A stretch of 57,366 bases of DNA, from the NCBI GenBank assembly GCA_003241815.1, contig QBLV01000001.1, positions 49,402 through 106,767 on the forward strand. Reading direction: 5' to 3'. The notes under the pieces are model-generated. The model was not told the DNA's origin and ran no database searches. It saw only the letters and a program-made list of their open reading frames with translations. A program made the translations under genes and the position numbers. Of the stretch, positions 38,311 to 47,905 are shown in pieces. Origin of the DNA: Hyphomicrobiales bacterium (GTDB lineage Bacteria; Pseudomonadota; Alphaproteobacteria; Rhizobiales; Beijerinckiaceae). How positions within the stretch are numbered: the first letter of the stretch is position 1; the number at the start of each line of letters is the position of its first letter.

Positions 38311-39275
38311 GGCGCGGTCTCCTTTGGCGCAGTCTCCTTTGGCGCGGATTTGCGCTTGCGGCCCGCGATCAGCCCGTAAAGCCCGCTCGGCGCGAAGAAG
38401 ATGATCACGAGCAGCATCACGCCCAGCACCGCATGCCAGGTCTCGGGCGCATGGACCGCCGCGTATCCGCGGATGATCTGGAACATCAGCGCGCCCAGGA
38501 AGGGCCCCGCCACGCCACCGACCCCGCCCAGGATGGCGATGAAGACGAACTCGCCCGAGCGAACCCAATAGGCCAGTTCCGGCGTGACATGGCCCGAAAC
38601 CAGCGCGATGATCGCCCCGCCCAAACCCGCCAGCAGACCCGAGAGCAGATAGGCCCCGTAGAGCACCTTGCGGCTGGAGACGCCGAGATATTCCAGCCGC
38701 GTCTCGTTGGACTTGATCGCCTCCAGCGCCTTGCCGCCGGGCGAGAGCAGATAGCGGGCGACGCCGAGAGCCGCGGTCACCGCCAACGCCAGGGTGATGT
38801 AGAACATCCAGAACTCGAAGGTTTCGCGCTCCAGCGTCATGCCCGCCAGCGTCGGCCGCGGCACGCGCTTGCCGTCGGCGCCGCCGGTGACCGAGAACAG
38901 CTTCTCCAAGAGCGAGAAGAACACCATCGAGATGGCGAGGTTGAGCATGCCGAAGAAGATCGCCCGGTAGCGCACGATGAAGAGCCCGACCAGGGCGGCG
39001 ACCAGGCCCGAGGCGGCCGTTGCGATCGGCACCAGCAGCAGCACCTCATGGCCGAAGCTCGCCGCCGCCATGAAGGCCACGACATAGGCCGAGAAGGCGA
39101 AGAACAGTCCATGGCCGAAGGACACCTGCCCCGCCCGCAGCAGGACGAGGATACCGAGCGCCGCCAGCCCCTCGCACAGCGCGACCGTCAGGATGACCGT
39201 CGACCAGGGCGAAACCACCGGGAAGACGATGAGCGCGATCAGAAGCGCCGCGCCGATGAGATACTGGCGCGCCAT
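38307..39275 (-). CDS. livM: Branched-chain amino acid-type ABC permease (LivM-like)
   Basis: VLLRAGQVSFGHGLFFAFSAYVVAFMA; AIKSNETRLEYLGVSSRKVLYGAYLLSGLLAGLGGAI. Confidence 0.88.
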   Translation of the reverse strand: MARQYLIGAALLIALIVFPVVSPWSTVILTVALCEGLAALGILVLLRAGQVSFGHGLFFAFSAYVVAFMAAASFGHEVLLLVPIATAASGLVAALVGLFIVRYRAIFFGMLNLAISMVFFSLLEKLFSVTGGADGKRVPRPTLAGMTLERETFEFWMFYITLALAVTAALGVARYLLSPGGKALEAIKSNETRLEYLGVSSRKVLYGAYLLSGLLAGLGGAIIALVSGHVTPELAYWVRSGEFVFIAILGGVGGVAGPFLGALMFQIIRGYAAVHAPETWHAVLGVMLLVIIFFAPSGLYGLIAGRKRKSAPKETAPKETAP

Positions 39276-40180
39276 CAGACTTTCCTCGTCTGCAGCGTCG
39301 TGAACAGCCCTTCCGGCTTGATCAGCAGCACTACGACCATGATCAGATAGGGTATCAGCACGTCGAACTCCGGTGCGAAGTACACGGCCGCCGAACGTCC
39401 CAGCCCGATCATCAGCGCGGCGACCGCCGCCCCTTCGATGCGTCCCAGCCCCGCCGTCGCGGCAACCGCGAAGGACAGCACGATCATGCCGGAGCCGATG
39501 CCCGGCGTCAGCGAGGTCGTCGCCGAGGAGAGCGCGCCGCCCAGCGCCGCCAGAGACGCCCCGATCATGAAGGTGAAGAGATAGATGCGCGTCGCATTGA
39601 TGCCCATCGCCATCGCCGCCTCGCGATCCTGCGTCACAGCGACGATCGCGCGGCCAAAGGAGGTCCGCCGCAGGAACAGCCGCAGGCCGACCAGTACCGC
39701 GAGCGCTACCAGCGGGATCAGGATGAGCTGGTAATTGGTGTAGTAGATGCCGAAGACCTCGATCGTGCCGAGCCAGTTCATCGGCGCATTGGCAAACAGG
39801 GGCTGCGTGCCGAAGACGACCTTCTGTGCATCTTCCAGGATCATGAAGACGGCGAAGGTGACCAGCAGTTGCAGGACCTCTTCCTTGCCGTAGATCCGCC
39901 GCAGCAGCAGCGCCTCCACCGTACCGCCGACGACGACGCCGACGAGGATCGCCGATATCAGAAACAGCGGGAAAGCGAGCCAGGTGGGCAACCCCATCCC
40001 CGCCGCCGCAAGCACGGCGCTGGCGGCGACATAGGCGCCGATCGCGTAAAACGAGCCATGGGCGACGTTGAGCACGCCGAGCACACCGAAGATCAGCGAC
40101 AGCCCAACCGCCACGAGAAAGAGCAGCGAGCCATAGGCGAGGCCGTCGAGCGCGGCGAGGAAGAGCATTTCAGGAGGCAT
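39275..40180 (-). CDS. livH: Branched-chain amino acid-type ABC permease (LivH-like)
   Basis: LDGLAYGSLLFLVAVGLSLIFGVLGVLNVAHGSFYAIGAY. Confidence 0.88.
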   Translation of the reverse strand: MPPEMLFLAALDGLAYGSLLFLVAVGLSLIFGVLGVLNVAHGSFYAIGAYVAASAVLAAAGMGLPTWLAFPLFLISAILVGVVVGGTVEALLLRRIYGKEEVLQLLVTFAVFMILEDAQKVVFGTQPLFANAPMNWLGTIEVFGIYYTNYQLILIPLVALAVLVGLRLFLRRTSFGRAIVAVTQDREAAMAMGINATRIYLFTFMIGASLAALGGALSSATTSLTPGIGSGMIVLSFAVAATAGLGRIEGAAVAALMIGLGRSAAVYFAPEFDVLIPYLIMVVVLLIKPEGLFTTLQTRKV

Positions 40181-40253
40181 TGGAGCTCGTTCGTCAGAGG
40201 TGATGCGACCGGCTGCCGTCATGTTGAGAGGGAGCGCTGCGTCCTAGGGCCGG

Positions 40254-40334
40254 CGTCATAGTCGGGCTTGACCCGACCATCTCGTAAACCAGAAATCTGG
40301 TCGTGAGATTCTCGAGTCAAGCCCGAGAATGACG
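40254..40334. repeat. 81-bp intergenic palindromic repeat
   Basis: cgtcatagtcgggcttgacccgaccatctcgtaaaccag-aaat-ctggtcgtgagattctcgagtcaagcccgagaatgacg. Confidence 0.65.
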
Positions 40335-40368
40335 CTTGCTGATGGCCCTGCAGCGAGGGAGCCGGCCC

Positions 40369-41673
40369 TTACTTCGAATAGTCGAAGGTCTCGATGGACT
40401 TGTCGTTGACCAGGTCGAGCTTGGTCTTGGCGAACCACTCCAGCGACTTCTCGCCGACCGGCGTCGTCACCAGCTTGCCGGGATAGAGCGCCATCTTGTC
40501 ATAGACGGCGAAGGGGTATTCCGGCACGCGCTTGGTGGTCCCGAGCAGCTGGTCCTCGAGCCCCTGATGGTCCGAGCGGATCGTGATCGTCCCGGTCAGC
40601 GACTTGAATTCCAGCCCTTCGAAAGCGGCGATGACCTGCTCCTTGGTCGGCCATTTGCCGCCGTTCGCCGCACCAGCCTTCTCATAGGCCTTGGCGAGGC
40701 CGGTGACGGCCTGGTTCATGTGGAAGGTCGGATAGATCGGATAGACGTTGGTCTTGTCCCTGTACTTCTTCACGAAGCTCTGCATCTCGGCCGAGTTCTT
40801 GTGCTTGGGATGCAGGAAATAATGGTCGCCGCGCCCCCCGACGATCACGCCCTCTGGCATCACGGCACCCAGCCGCTCCATCGAGCTTTCAGCCAGAGGC
40901 AGGACGAAGGTGGACTGCTTCAACAGCCCGCGCGCCGCCGCCTGCTGGACGAAGGTGTCGAGATCGCCGCCCCAGGAGGTCGAGAGCACGACATCGGGCC
41001 GCAGCGCCGAGAGACGCGTGATTTCGGTCGAGAAATCGGGCGCGCCGAATTTCGGGAACAGCTCCGCGACGATCTTCACATCCGGCTTCAGCGCCTTCAG
41101 CCCGGCCTGGAACAGAGCCCAGGACTCACGGCCCCAGGCATAGTCCTGGTTGACCACCGCGATCGTCTTGAAGTCGGGCTTGGTCTTCATCAGGTAGAGC
41201 AGCGTCGCCATCATTTCGGCGCCAGCGTGGCCCTGGGTGCGGACCGAGTATTTCCACTTCCCCTCCTCGAAGATCGTCTGCGTACCGCAATCCCACATCA
41301 CGTTGACGACCTTGAGGTCCTCGGCGACGGGGGCGAGCGCGTTGCAGGAGCCAGACGAGATCGCGCCGAACATCACCTGCGCGCCCTGGTCCTGCACGAC
41401 GCGGCGATATTCCGAGATCAGCTGGTTGGTGCCCGCGCCCTCATCGACATAGACCGGCTTCACCGGCACGCCGAGGATGCCGCCCTTGGCGTTGAGCTCC
41501 TCGAAGAACAGGTCCGCCGCGTTCTTGCCCGGCACTCCGAAGACCGAGGCCGGCCCCGACAGGAAGGTCGCGATCCCGACCACGAGTTCCTTCGGCTTGT
41601 CCTGCGCCAGCGCCGGCAGCGCCATCAGCGCTCCCAAGGCGAATGCGACCGCAGCAGATCTCTTGATGGCCAT
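40369..41673 (-). CDS. livK: Branched-chain amino acid-type ABC substrate-binding protein
   Basis: Signal peptide MAIKRSAAVAFALGALMALPALAQ; KELVVGIATFLSGPASVFGVPGKNAADLFFEELNAKGGILGVPVKPVYVDEG. Confidence 0.88.
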   Translation of the reverse strand: MAIKRSAAVAFALGALMALPALAQDKPKELVVGIATFLSGPASVFGVPGKNAADLFFEELNAKGGILGVPVKPVYVDEGAGTNQLISEYRRVVQDQGAQVMFGAISSGSCNALAPVAEDLKVVNVMWDCGTQTIFEEGKWKYSVRTQGHAGAEMMATLLYLMKTKPDFKTIAVVNQDYAWGRESWALFQAGLKALKPDVKIVAELFPKFGAPDFSTEITRLSALRPDVVLSTSWGGDLDTFVQQAAARGLLKQSTFVLPLAESSMERLGAVMPEGVIVGGRGDHYFLHPKHKNSAEMQSFVKKYRDKTNVYPIYPTFHMNQAVTGLAKAYEKAGAANGGKWPTKEQVIAAFEGLEFKSLTGTITIRSDHQGLEDQLLGTTKRVPEYPFAVYDKMALYPGKLVTTPVGEKSLEWFAKTKLDLVNDKSIETFDYSK

Positions 41674-41922
41674 CGTTACCTCTCCCTGAATCGTTTCTGA
41701 AGCGCGCTCTTGGGCGGCACGCTGCGTGGAGCCCAGAGGGGTGCATGGGCGCTCCGGCGGGGCAAGTAGGATAAAACGATGAGGGCCATAGCGATTATCT
41801 ATGGAGGTTCGCGGACAGCGAGGATTTCGCTATGCCCCTCATCGCAAAACCCTATTTGACTTGGACCAGGGTTCGACGGCCCGTCTGGCACAATTGCGAC
41901 GGGAAGGCGGATCGCCGGGACG

Positions 41923-43113
41923 ATGACGGATGCCCTCGAGGGAATTCTGGTGGTGGCGCTGGAGCAGGCCGTGGCCGTTCCGAGCGCGACCTGCAAGCTC
42001 GCCGATGCCGGCGCGCGCGTCATAAAGCTTGAACGCGCCGAAGGCGATTTCGCACGCGGCTATGACGACTATGCAAAAGGCCTGTCCTCCTATTTCGTCT
42101 GGCTGAACCGCGGCAAGGAATCCTGCCGCGTCGATCTCAAGCAGGCCGACGACCGCGCCATGGTCGAGGCCATGCTCGCGCAAGCCGATATCTTCATCCA
42201 GAACCTCGCGCCCGGCGCCACGACGCGGCTGGGCTTGGGCGCCACCGAACTGCGCGCCCGCTATCCCCGTCTGATCACCTGCGACATCTCAGGCTACGCG
42301 CCGGGCACGCCCCACCACACCCGCAAGGCCTATGACCTCTTGGTGCAGGCTGAGTCCGGGCTCGCCGCCATCACCGGTACGCAAGCCTCGGGGCCATCGC
42401 GCATCGGCGTCTCGATCGCCGACATCGCCACCGGCCAGGCGGCCTATGCGGCGATCCTGGAGGCGCTACTGCGGCGTGCCCGGACGGGCCAGGGCTCGGC
42501 CATCCAGCTCTCCTTGTTCGATACGCTGGGCGACCTGATGAACGTGCCCTATCTGACGCGGCGCTACGGCGGCATCGAGCCGCCGCGGCTGGGGCTCGCC
42601 CACCCGTCCATCGCCCCCTATGGCGTCTTTGCGACAGCCGACGGCGATGTGCTGATCTCGATCCAGAGCGAGCGCGAATGGCAGATTCTCGCCCGTGAGG
42701 TTCTGGGCAGCACGCGGCTCGCCGAAGACGCGCGCTTTGCAACCAATGTCCTGCGGGTACGGCAGCGCGAGACCGTGGACTGCGAGGTTCAGGCCTTGCT
42801 CACAAACCGCTCCTTCGCCGAGGTCACGGCCGCGCTCGATCGCTACGCCATCGCCTATGGCACCGTCTCCAGCGTCGGCGATCTGATCACGCATCCGGCT
42901 GCGACCGCCCTGCCCGTGCCGACGACGTCCGGCCCCGTCGAGGTCCTCGCGCCGCCCGCCCTCGTCGATGGACAGCGCGTCCGGATGCGGCCCGTGCCGG
43001 CACTCGGCCAGCATGACCAGGCGCTTCGGGCGGAATTCGGCAGCCGATCGCAGAGCCCCAGAACCTCCGCGTCATCCCGGGCAAGCGCAGCGCAGACCCG
43101 GGATCCATCGTAG
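41923..43113 (+). CDS. CaiB/BaiF family CoA transferase
   Basis: LEGILVVALEQAVAVPSATCKLADAGARVIKLERAEGDFARGYD; WLNRGKESCRVDLK; SGYAPGTPHHTRKAYDLLVQAESGLAAITG. Confidence 0.93.
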   Translation: MTDALEGILVVALEQAVAVPSATCKLADAGARVIKLERAEGDFARGYDDYAKGLSSYFVWLNRGKESCRVDLKQADDRAMVEAMLAQADIFIQNLAPGATTRLGLGATELRARYPRLITCDISGYAPGTPHHTRKAYDLLVQAESGLAAITGTQASGPSRIGVSIADIATGQAAYAAILEALLRRARTGQGSAIQLSLFDTLGDLMNVPYLTRRYGGIEPPRLGLAHPSIAPYGVFATADGDVLISIQSEREWQILAREVLGSTRLAEDARFATNVLRVRQRETVDCEVQALLTNRSFAEVTAALDRYAIAYGTVSSVGDLITHPAATALPVPTTSGPVEVLAPPALVDGQRVRMRPVPALGQHDQALRAEFGSRSQSPRTSASSRASAAQTRDPS

Positions 43114-43184
43114 AGCGCAACGCTTTGCGATGGGTCCCGGATCGGCGCCGCTTTCGCGGCTTGTCCGTGATGACGCGGAGGTTC
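43061..43184. repeat. Intergenic palindromic repeat (gaacctccgcgtcatc ... gatgacgcggaggttc), overlapping the 3' end of the CoA-transferase ORF
   Basis: 16-bp perfect terminal inverted repeat with internal cccgggatccatcg/cgatgggtcccgg. Confidence 0.75.
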
Positions 43185-43212
43185 ATCGAACACGTCGGAA
43201 GAACAAGCGACC

Positions 43213-44370
43213 ATGCAACACGCATTAGACCATGCCGAGATCCGCGACGCGGTGGCCCGCCTCTGTTCCGGCTTCCCCGGCGAATACTGGCGCAGGCTCG
43301 ACCGCGAGATGGCCTATCCCACGGAGTTCGTCGCAGCCCTGACCGAGAGCGGCTTCCTCTCCGCGCTGATCCCGGAGGAATACGGTGGCGCGGGCCTGGC
43401 CCTCTCCGCCGCCGCCGTCATCATGGAAGAGATTCAGCGCCAGGGCTGCAACGGCGCCGCCTGCCACGCCCAGATGTATGTCATGGGCACGGTGCTGCGG
43501 CACGGCTCGGAAGCGCAGAAGCAGGCCTGGCTGCCGCGCATCGCCTCGGGAGAACTGCGCCTGCAGGCCTTCGGCGTGACCGAGCCGACGAGCGGCACCG
43601 ACACCACCAGCCTGCGCACGACAGCGCGCCGCGAGGGCGACCACTACATCGTCAACGGCCAGAAGATCTGGACCAGCCGCGCCGCGCAGTCGGATCTGAT
43701 GCTCCTGCTGGCGCGCACGACCCCGCGCGATCAGGTCGCAAAGCGAACTGACGGACTCTCGGTCTTCCTGCTCGACATGCGCGAGGCGCTACAGGCCGGC
43801 CTGACCATCCGGCCGATCCGTACGATGATGAACCACGCCACGACCGAGATTTTCTTCGACAATGTCCGCATTCCCGCCGAGAACCTCGTTGGCGAGGAGG
43901 GCAAGGGCTTTCGCTACATCCTATCGGGCATGAACGCCGAGCGCATCCTGATCGCGGCCGAATGCGTCGGTGACGCGAAATGGTTCATCGACAAGGCCTC
44001 GACTTACGCCAGGGAGCGGCAGGTCTTCGGCCGCCCGATCGGCCAGAATCAGGGCGTCCAGTTCCCGATCGCCAGGGCATACGCCAATATGCGCGCCGCC
44101 GAACTGATGGTGCGTGAGGCGATCAGGCTCTACGAGGCCGGCGAGAACGCAGGCGCCGAGGCCAACATGGCCAAGATGCTGGCGGCCGATGCTTCCTTCG
44201 AGGCGGCCAACGCCTGCATCCAGACCCATGGCGGCTTCGGTTTCGCCGAGGAATACGACATCGAGCGCAAGTTCCGCGAGACGCGGCTCTATCAGGTAGC
44301 GCCGATCTCGACCAACCTGATCCTGTCCTATCTCGCGGAGCATGTGCTCGGCATGCCGCGGTCGTATTGA
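43213..44370 (+). CDS. Acyl-CoA dehydrogenase family protein
   Basis: QAFGVTEPTSGTDTTSLRTTARREGDHYIVNGQKIWTS; RQVFGRPIGQNQGVQFPIARAYANM; IQTHGGFGFAEEYDIERKFRETRLYQVAPIS. Confidence 0.93.
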   Translation: MQHALDHAEIRDAVARLCSGFPGEYWRRLDREMAYPTEFVAALTESGFLSALIPEEYGGAGLALSAAAVIMEEIQRQGCNGAACHAQMYVMGTVLRHGSEAQKQAWLPRIASGELRLQAFGVTEPTSGTDTTSLRTTARREGDHYIVNGQKIWTSRAAQSDLMLLLARTTPRDQVAKRTDGLSVFLLDMREALQAGLTIRPIRTMMNHATTEIFFDNVRIPAENLVGEEGKGFRYILSGMNAERILIAAECVGDAKWFIDKASTYARERQVFGRPIGQNQGVQFPIARAYANMRAAELMVREAIRLYEAGENAGAEANMAKMLAADASFEAANACIQTHGGFGFAEEYDIERKFRETRLYQVAPISTNLILSYLAEHVLGMPRSY

Positions 44371-44384
44371 GGGCGCTTGCACAG

Positions 44385-45224
44385 ATGGACATCGACCATC
44401 TCCGCGGCTGGATCGGCCGCACGGAGGACGCCTCCGACCTGGTCACACCCCGCCTGATCGAGAGCTTTGCGGCCACCTTCGCCCCCCATCTCGCGCCCGC
44501 CCCGAGAGGCGAGGCTCCGTTGGCGCTGCACTGGTGCCTCGCCCCGCCGATCGCGCCGATGAGCGCGCTGGGTCCCGACGGCCACCCGGCGAAGGGCGAC
44601 TTCCTGCCGCCCGTGCCTCTGCCGCGCCGGATGTGGGCTGGCGGGCGCATCGAGACGCTGGCTCCGCTGTGCGAGGGCGACGCCGTCATGCGCCGCTCGA
44701 CGATCGGCGACGTCACGACCAAGGAGGGCCGCACCGGCGCGCTCTGCTTCGTCGCCGTCCAGCACGAGGTCTCGACCCCACGGGGCGTTGCGCTGCGCGA
44801 GCGCCACGACATCGTCTACCGCCAGGCATCGAGCCTGCCGGCCGCCGCCCCCGTCGCCAACGCCGCGCCGGAGCCGGCCGATCTCGCCTGGGAGATCGAG
44901 GCGAGCCCGACGCTGCTCTTCCGCTATTCGGCGCTGACCTTCAACGCCCACCGCATCCATTACGACCTGCCCTATGCCACCACGGAGGAAGGCTATGGCG
45001 GCCTCGTCGTGCATGGCCCGATCCAGGCGACGCTGATGCTCAACATCGCGGCGACGCTGGCCGGGACCACGACGCTCGCGCTCGACTATCGCGGCCTGAG
45101 CCCGCTGATCGCCGGCGGCCGCTTCTTCGTCAAAGCCCGGCGCAGCACCGCCGGCAGCATCCGGACCTGGACGGAAGGGTCCGACGGGCGCAGGCGGATG
45201 GAAGGAACGGCGCGTCCACTTTAG
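44385..45224 (+). CDS. FAS1-like/HTD2-type MaoC dehydratase (mesaconyl-C4-CoA hydratase-like)
   Basis: MDIDHLRGWIGRTEDASDLVTPRLIESFAATF; RMWAGGRIE; RYSALTFNAHRIHYDLPYATTEEGYGGLVVHGPIQATLM. Confidence 0.85.
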   Translation: MDIDHLRGWIGRTEDASDLVTPRLIESFAATFAPHLAPAPRGEAPLALHWCLAPPIAPMSALGPDGHPAKGDFLPPVPLPRRMWAGGRIETLAPLCEGDAVMRRSTIGDVTTKEGRTGALCFVAVQHEVSTPRGVALRERHDIVYRQASSLPAAAPVANAAPEPADLAWEIEASPTLLFRYSALTFNAHRIHYDLPYATTEEGYGGLVVHGPIQATLMLNIAATLAGTTTLALDYRGLSPLIAGGRFFVKARRSTAGSIRTWTEGSDGRRRMEGTARPL

Positions 45225-45241
45225 GCGACGCGCCGTCAGCC

Positions 45242-46204
45242 TCACGCGTAGAGCGTGGGCGGCCCGCCGTCCTGGCCCAAGGTCGCGGTCCAGGTCTCGT
45301 CCGTGACAAGACCACGCAGGATCTCCCAGGAGAGCTGCCCGATCGCGCGCGCCGCCGCCGGCATCGGCCGCTCCGTCGAATAGGCGAGATAGACCTTGCG
45401 AAATAGCGCGGGCCTGACGATCGGCCAGGTATGAAAGATGCCCGCCTTCTCCTGAGACGCTACGGCCATGCGCGGCAGGATGCTGTAACCGAAGCCCTGC
45501 TCCACCAGCCGCTTGATCTGGCTGTAGGATTCGATCTCGATCGCCGGCTGGATCGTCGCCCCGGCCTCGCCGGCGGCCTCGTCGATCTGGTCGCGCAGGC
45601 CGTGGCCGAGCCCCGGCAGGATCAGGTCGAGTGCTGCGGCGTCCGCCATCGCAACCGCTTCACCCGGCGCAGCCGGCTGACCGGGAGCCCCTACCGACGA
45701 AAACAGGCAGAGTTCCTCGGTCAGGACATGGTGGATGCCGAGCCCTTTGGGGTCCGACGTCGAGTAGATCATGGCGAGATCGACATCGCCGCGCCGCAGC
45801 CAGTCCAGCACGAAGCCGCTCATCGCCTCGGCGATGCGAATTCGGATGGCCGGGTAGCGCTCGCGCGTCGCCTGGATCAGCGGCACGCTGAACTGCTCGC
45901 TCACCGTTCCCGGAAGGCCGATCCGGACCTCGCCGCCGGGCAACTCGGCTTCCCCCCGCACGAGTTCGCGCAAGGCGCCGAACTCGGCGAGGATGATGTG
46001 CGCCCGAGCCAGCAAACGCTCGCCGGCCTCGGTCGGCAGCACGCCACGCGTGCCGCGATGCAACAGCGCGACGCCGAGTTCGTCCTCCATGTGCCGCAGA
46101 TGCTGGCTCAGCGCCGGCTGCGCCACGCGCAGCTTGGTCGCTGCCTTGGAAAACGAGCCCTGCTCGACGATGGCCGCGAAATAGCGGAGCTGGCGTAGAT
46201 CCAT
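45242..46204 (-). CDS. LysR family transcriptional regulator
   Basis: MDLRQLRYFAAIVEQGSFSKAATKLRVAQPALSQHLRHMEDELGVALLHR. Confidence 0.93.
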   Translation of the reverse strand: MDLRQLRYFAAIVEQGSFSKAATKLRVAQPALSQHLRHMEDELGVALLHRGTRGVLPTEAGERLLARAHIILAEFGALRELVRGEAELPGGEVRIGLPGTVSEQFSVPLIQATRERYPAIRIRIAEAMSGFVLDWLRRGDVDLAMIYSTSDPKGLGIHHVLTEELCLFSSVGAPGQPAAPGEAVAMADAAALDLILPGLGHGLRDQIDEAAGEAGATIQPAIEIESYSQIKRLVEQGFGYSILPRMAVASQEKAGIFHTWPIVRPALFRKVYLAYSTERPMPAAARAIGQLSWEILRGLVTDETWTATLGQDGGPPTLYA

Positions 46205-46465
46205 CGCCGTTTTCGTCTCCCCTGGACCGCACGGAATACAGTCCGCCTGCCTTAGCCGCGCCGGCCGTCCCTGGCTAGGCCGGCCCTGCCGATCCTGCCG
46301 CCAGCTTTGGGTTATGGCGGCTAGAGCGAACCGGTATTGGCCCGTCCTTCCCCGCGGGTGCATCGTCGGCTGCGGCGCGTGGGGCGGGCCATGGCGTCCG
46401 CCTCGCGAAGACCCAACAGAACAGGCCGCAATGCCGGCGCCCACCACACGATAGGAGGAAATGCC

Positions 46466-47464
46466 ATGTCGAACGACCCCTTTGGTCTGCCGTCCGCCAG
46501 CCGTCGCGGATTCCTGGGTACGGCCGCGGCGCTCGCCGTCGGCGGCACGTTCCCGCTCGTCGCGCCGGCCGCGGCGAAGGCGCCGCTCTCCAAGACCCAG
46601 CCGGCCTATTTCTACCGCTTCATGCTCGGCACGGCCGAGGTCACCGTCGTCTCGGACGGGCCGCTGCCACTCGGCGATCCCGGCGCCAGCTTTCTCGGCG
46701 TGCCGAAGGAGACCGTTTACGGCATGCTTGAGTCAAGCTTCCTGCCCAAGGACAATGTCGTTCTCGAACAAAACATCCCGATCGTGAATTTCGGCGACCG
46801 CCTCGTCATGTTCGACACCGGCATGGGCTTCTCCAAGATGTTCGGACCGACGACGGGGCGGCTGGCCAAGAGCATGGACGAGGCCGGCATCAAGCCCGGC
46901 GACATCGACGACATCGTCATCAGCCATGCCCATATCGACCATATCGGCGGCATCTGCACGGCCGACGGCAAGCCGCTCTACCCGAATGCGCGCATCCATA
47001 TCAGCCAGATCGATTTCGATTTCTGGACCGATGAGGGCAAGCTCGGCTCGCCACTCAAGGCCTTCGTCGAGCATGCGCGCGCCAATCTGATGCCGGTGCG
47101 CGACCGCATCGTCTTCTTCAAGGACCAGCAGGAATTCCTGCCTGGCGTGCAGGCCATCGCCGCGCCCGGCCACACCGCGGGCCACCACATCTTCAAGGTC
47201 GTCTCGGCGGGAAAATCCTTCGTCTTCCTCGGCGACCTGACCCACCACGCCGTACTGCTGACGGAAAATCCGCGCCTCGAATTTGCTTATGACAGCGACC
47301 CCAAGCAGGCGGTCCAGTCGCGCCTGAAGCTTCTGGGGATGCTGGCCGCCGACAGGACGCCGGTCATGTCCTACCACTTCGCCTGGCCCGGCTTCGGCAA
47401 CCTCGCCAAGGCCGGTGATGGTTTTCGTTACTTCCCGGCGCCGATGCAGATGCTGCCGGGCTGA
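46466..47464 (+). CDS. MBL-fold metallohydrolase with Tat-type signal
   Basis: SRRGFLGTAAALAVGG; VISHAHIDHIGGI; APGHTAGHHIFKV. Confidence 0.9.
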   Translation: MSNDPFGLPSASRRGFLGTAAALAVGGTFPLVAPAAAKAPLSKTQPAYFYRFMLGTAEVTVVSDGPLPLGDPGASFLGVPKETVYGMLESSFLPKDNVVLEQNIPIVNFGDRLVMFDTGMGFSKMFGPTTGRLAKSMDEAGIKPGDIDDIVISHAHIDHIGGICTADGKPLYPNARIHISQIDFDFWTDEGKLGSPLKAFVEHARANLMPVRDRIVFFKDQQEFLPGVQAIAAPGHTAGHHIFKVVSAGKSFVFLGDLTHHAVLLTENPRLEFAYDSDPKQAVQSRLKLLGMLAADRTPVMSYHFAWPGFGNLAKAGDGFRYFPAPMQMLPG

Positions 47465-47523
47465 GGACCCAACCCTGGCCATGGCGCAGGCGACCAGTCA
47501 CGTCGGAGTTATCGGGCGAGGCT

Positions 47524-47736
47524 TCAGCCACGATCCGGCAATGTGACGTCGGCCACCGCGATACGCCGCCCCTGCGCCCGCCGCACGATCGTCCTCGTCA
47601 GCCCTGCTGCGATGATGACGAGCGGCAGGGCGTAGATTCCCGCTCCCGTGAGCGCGAGCCAGATCGCCAGACCGACCGAACCCGTGAGCAGCAGCACATA
47701 CCACATGCTGGAAAGGTGGGAACGGCCCTTCCTCAC
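47524..47736 (-). CDS. Small membrane protein (hypothetical)
   Basis: MWYVLLLTGSVGLAIWLALTGAGIYALPLVIIAAGLTRTIVRR, two predicted TM segments; short. Confidence 0.35.
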   Translation of the reverse strand: MRKGRSHLSSMWYVLLLTGSVGLAIWLALTGAGIYALPLVIIAAGLTRTIVRRAQGRRIAVADVTLPDRG

Positions 47737-47905
47737 GGCAAGCTGAAGCCCATGGCCTGGTTACCAACTCCTTGATGGCGTTGCCGGCTTTCAGCCGGGC
47801 GATCTGGCGATGTTTTCGTCAGGGCGATCGCGAGCAGGCCCCGGCACTGCGGCTTGCGCGGCCGATCCGCTCAGCCGGGTTGATGAGGCGCCGGTTGCGC
47901 CGCGA

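Noticed and set aside
38291-38345. Short tandem repeat considered as CRISPR-like
   Set aside because: Contiguous 15-bp coding repeat without spacers; no cas genes in the window.
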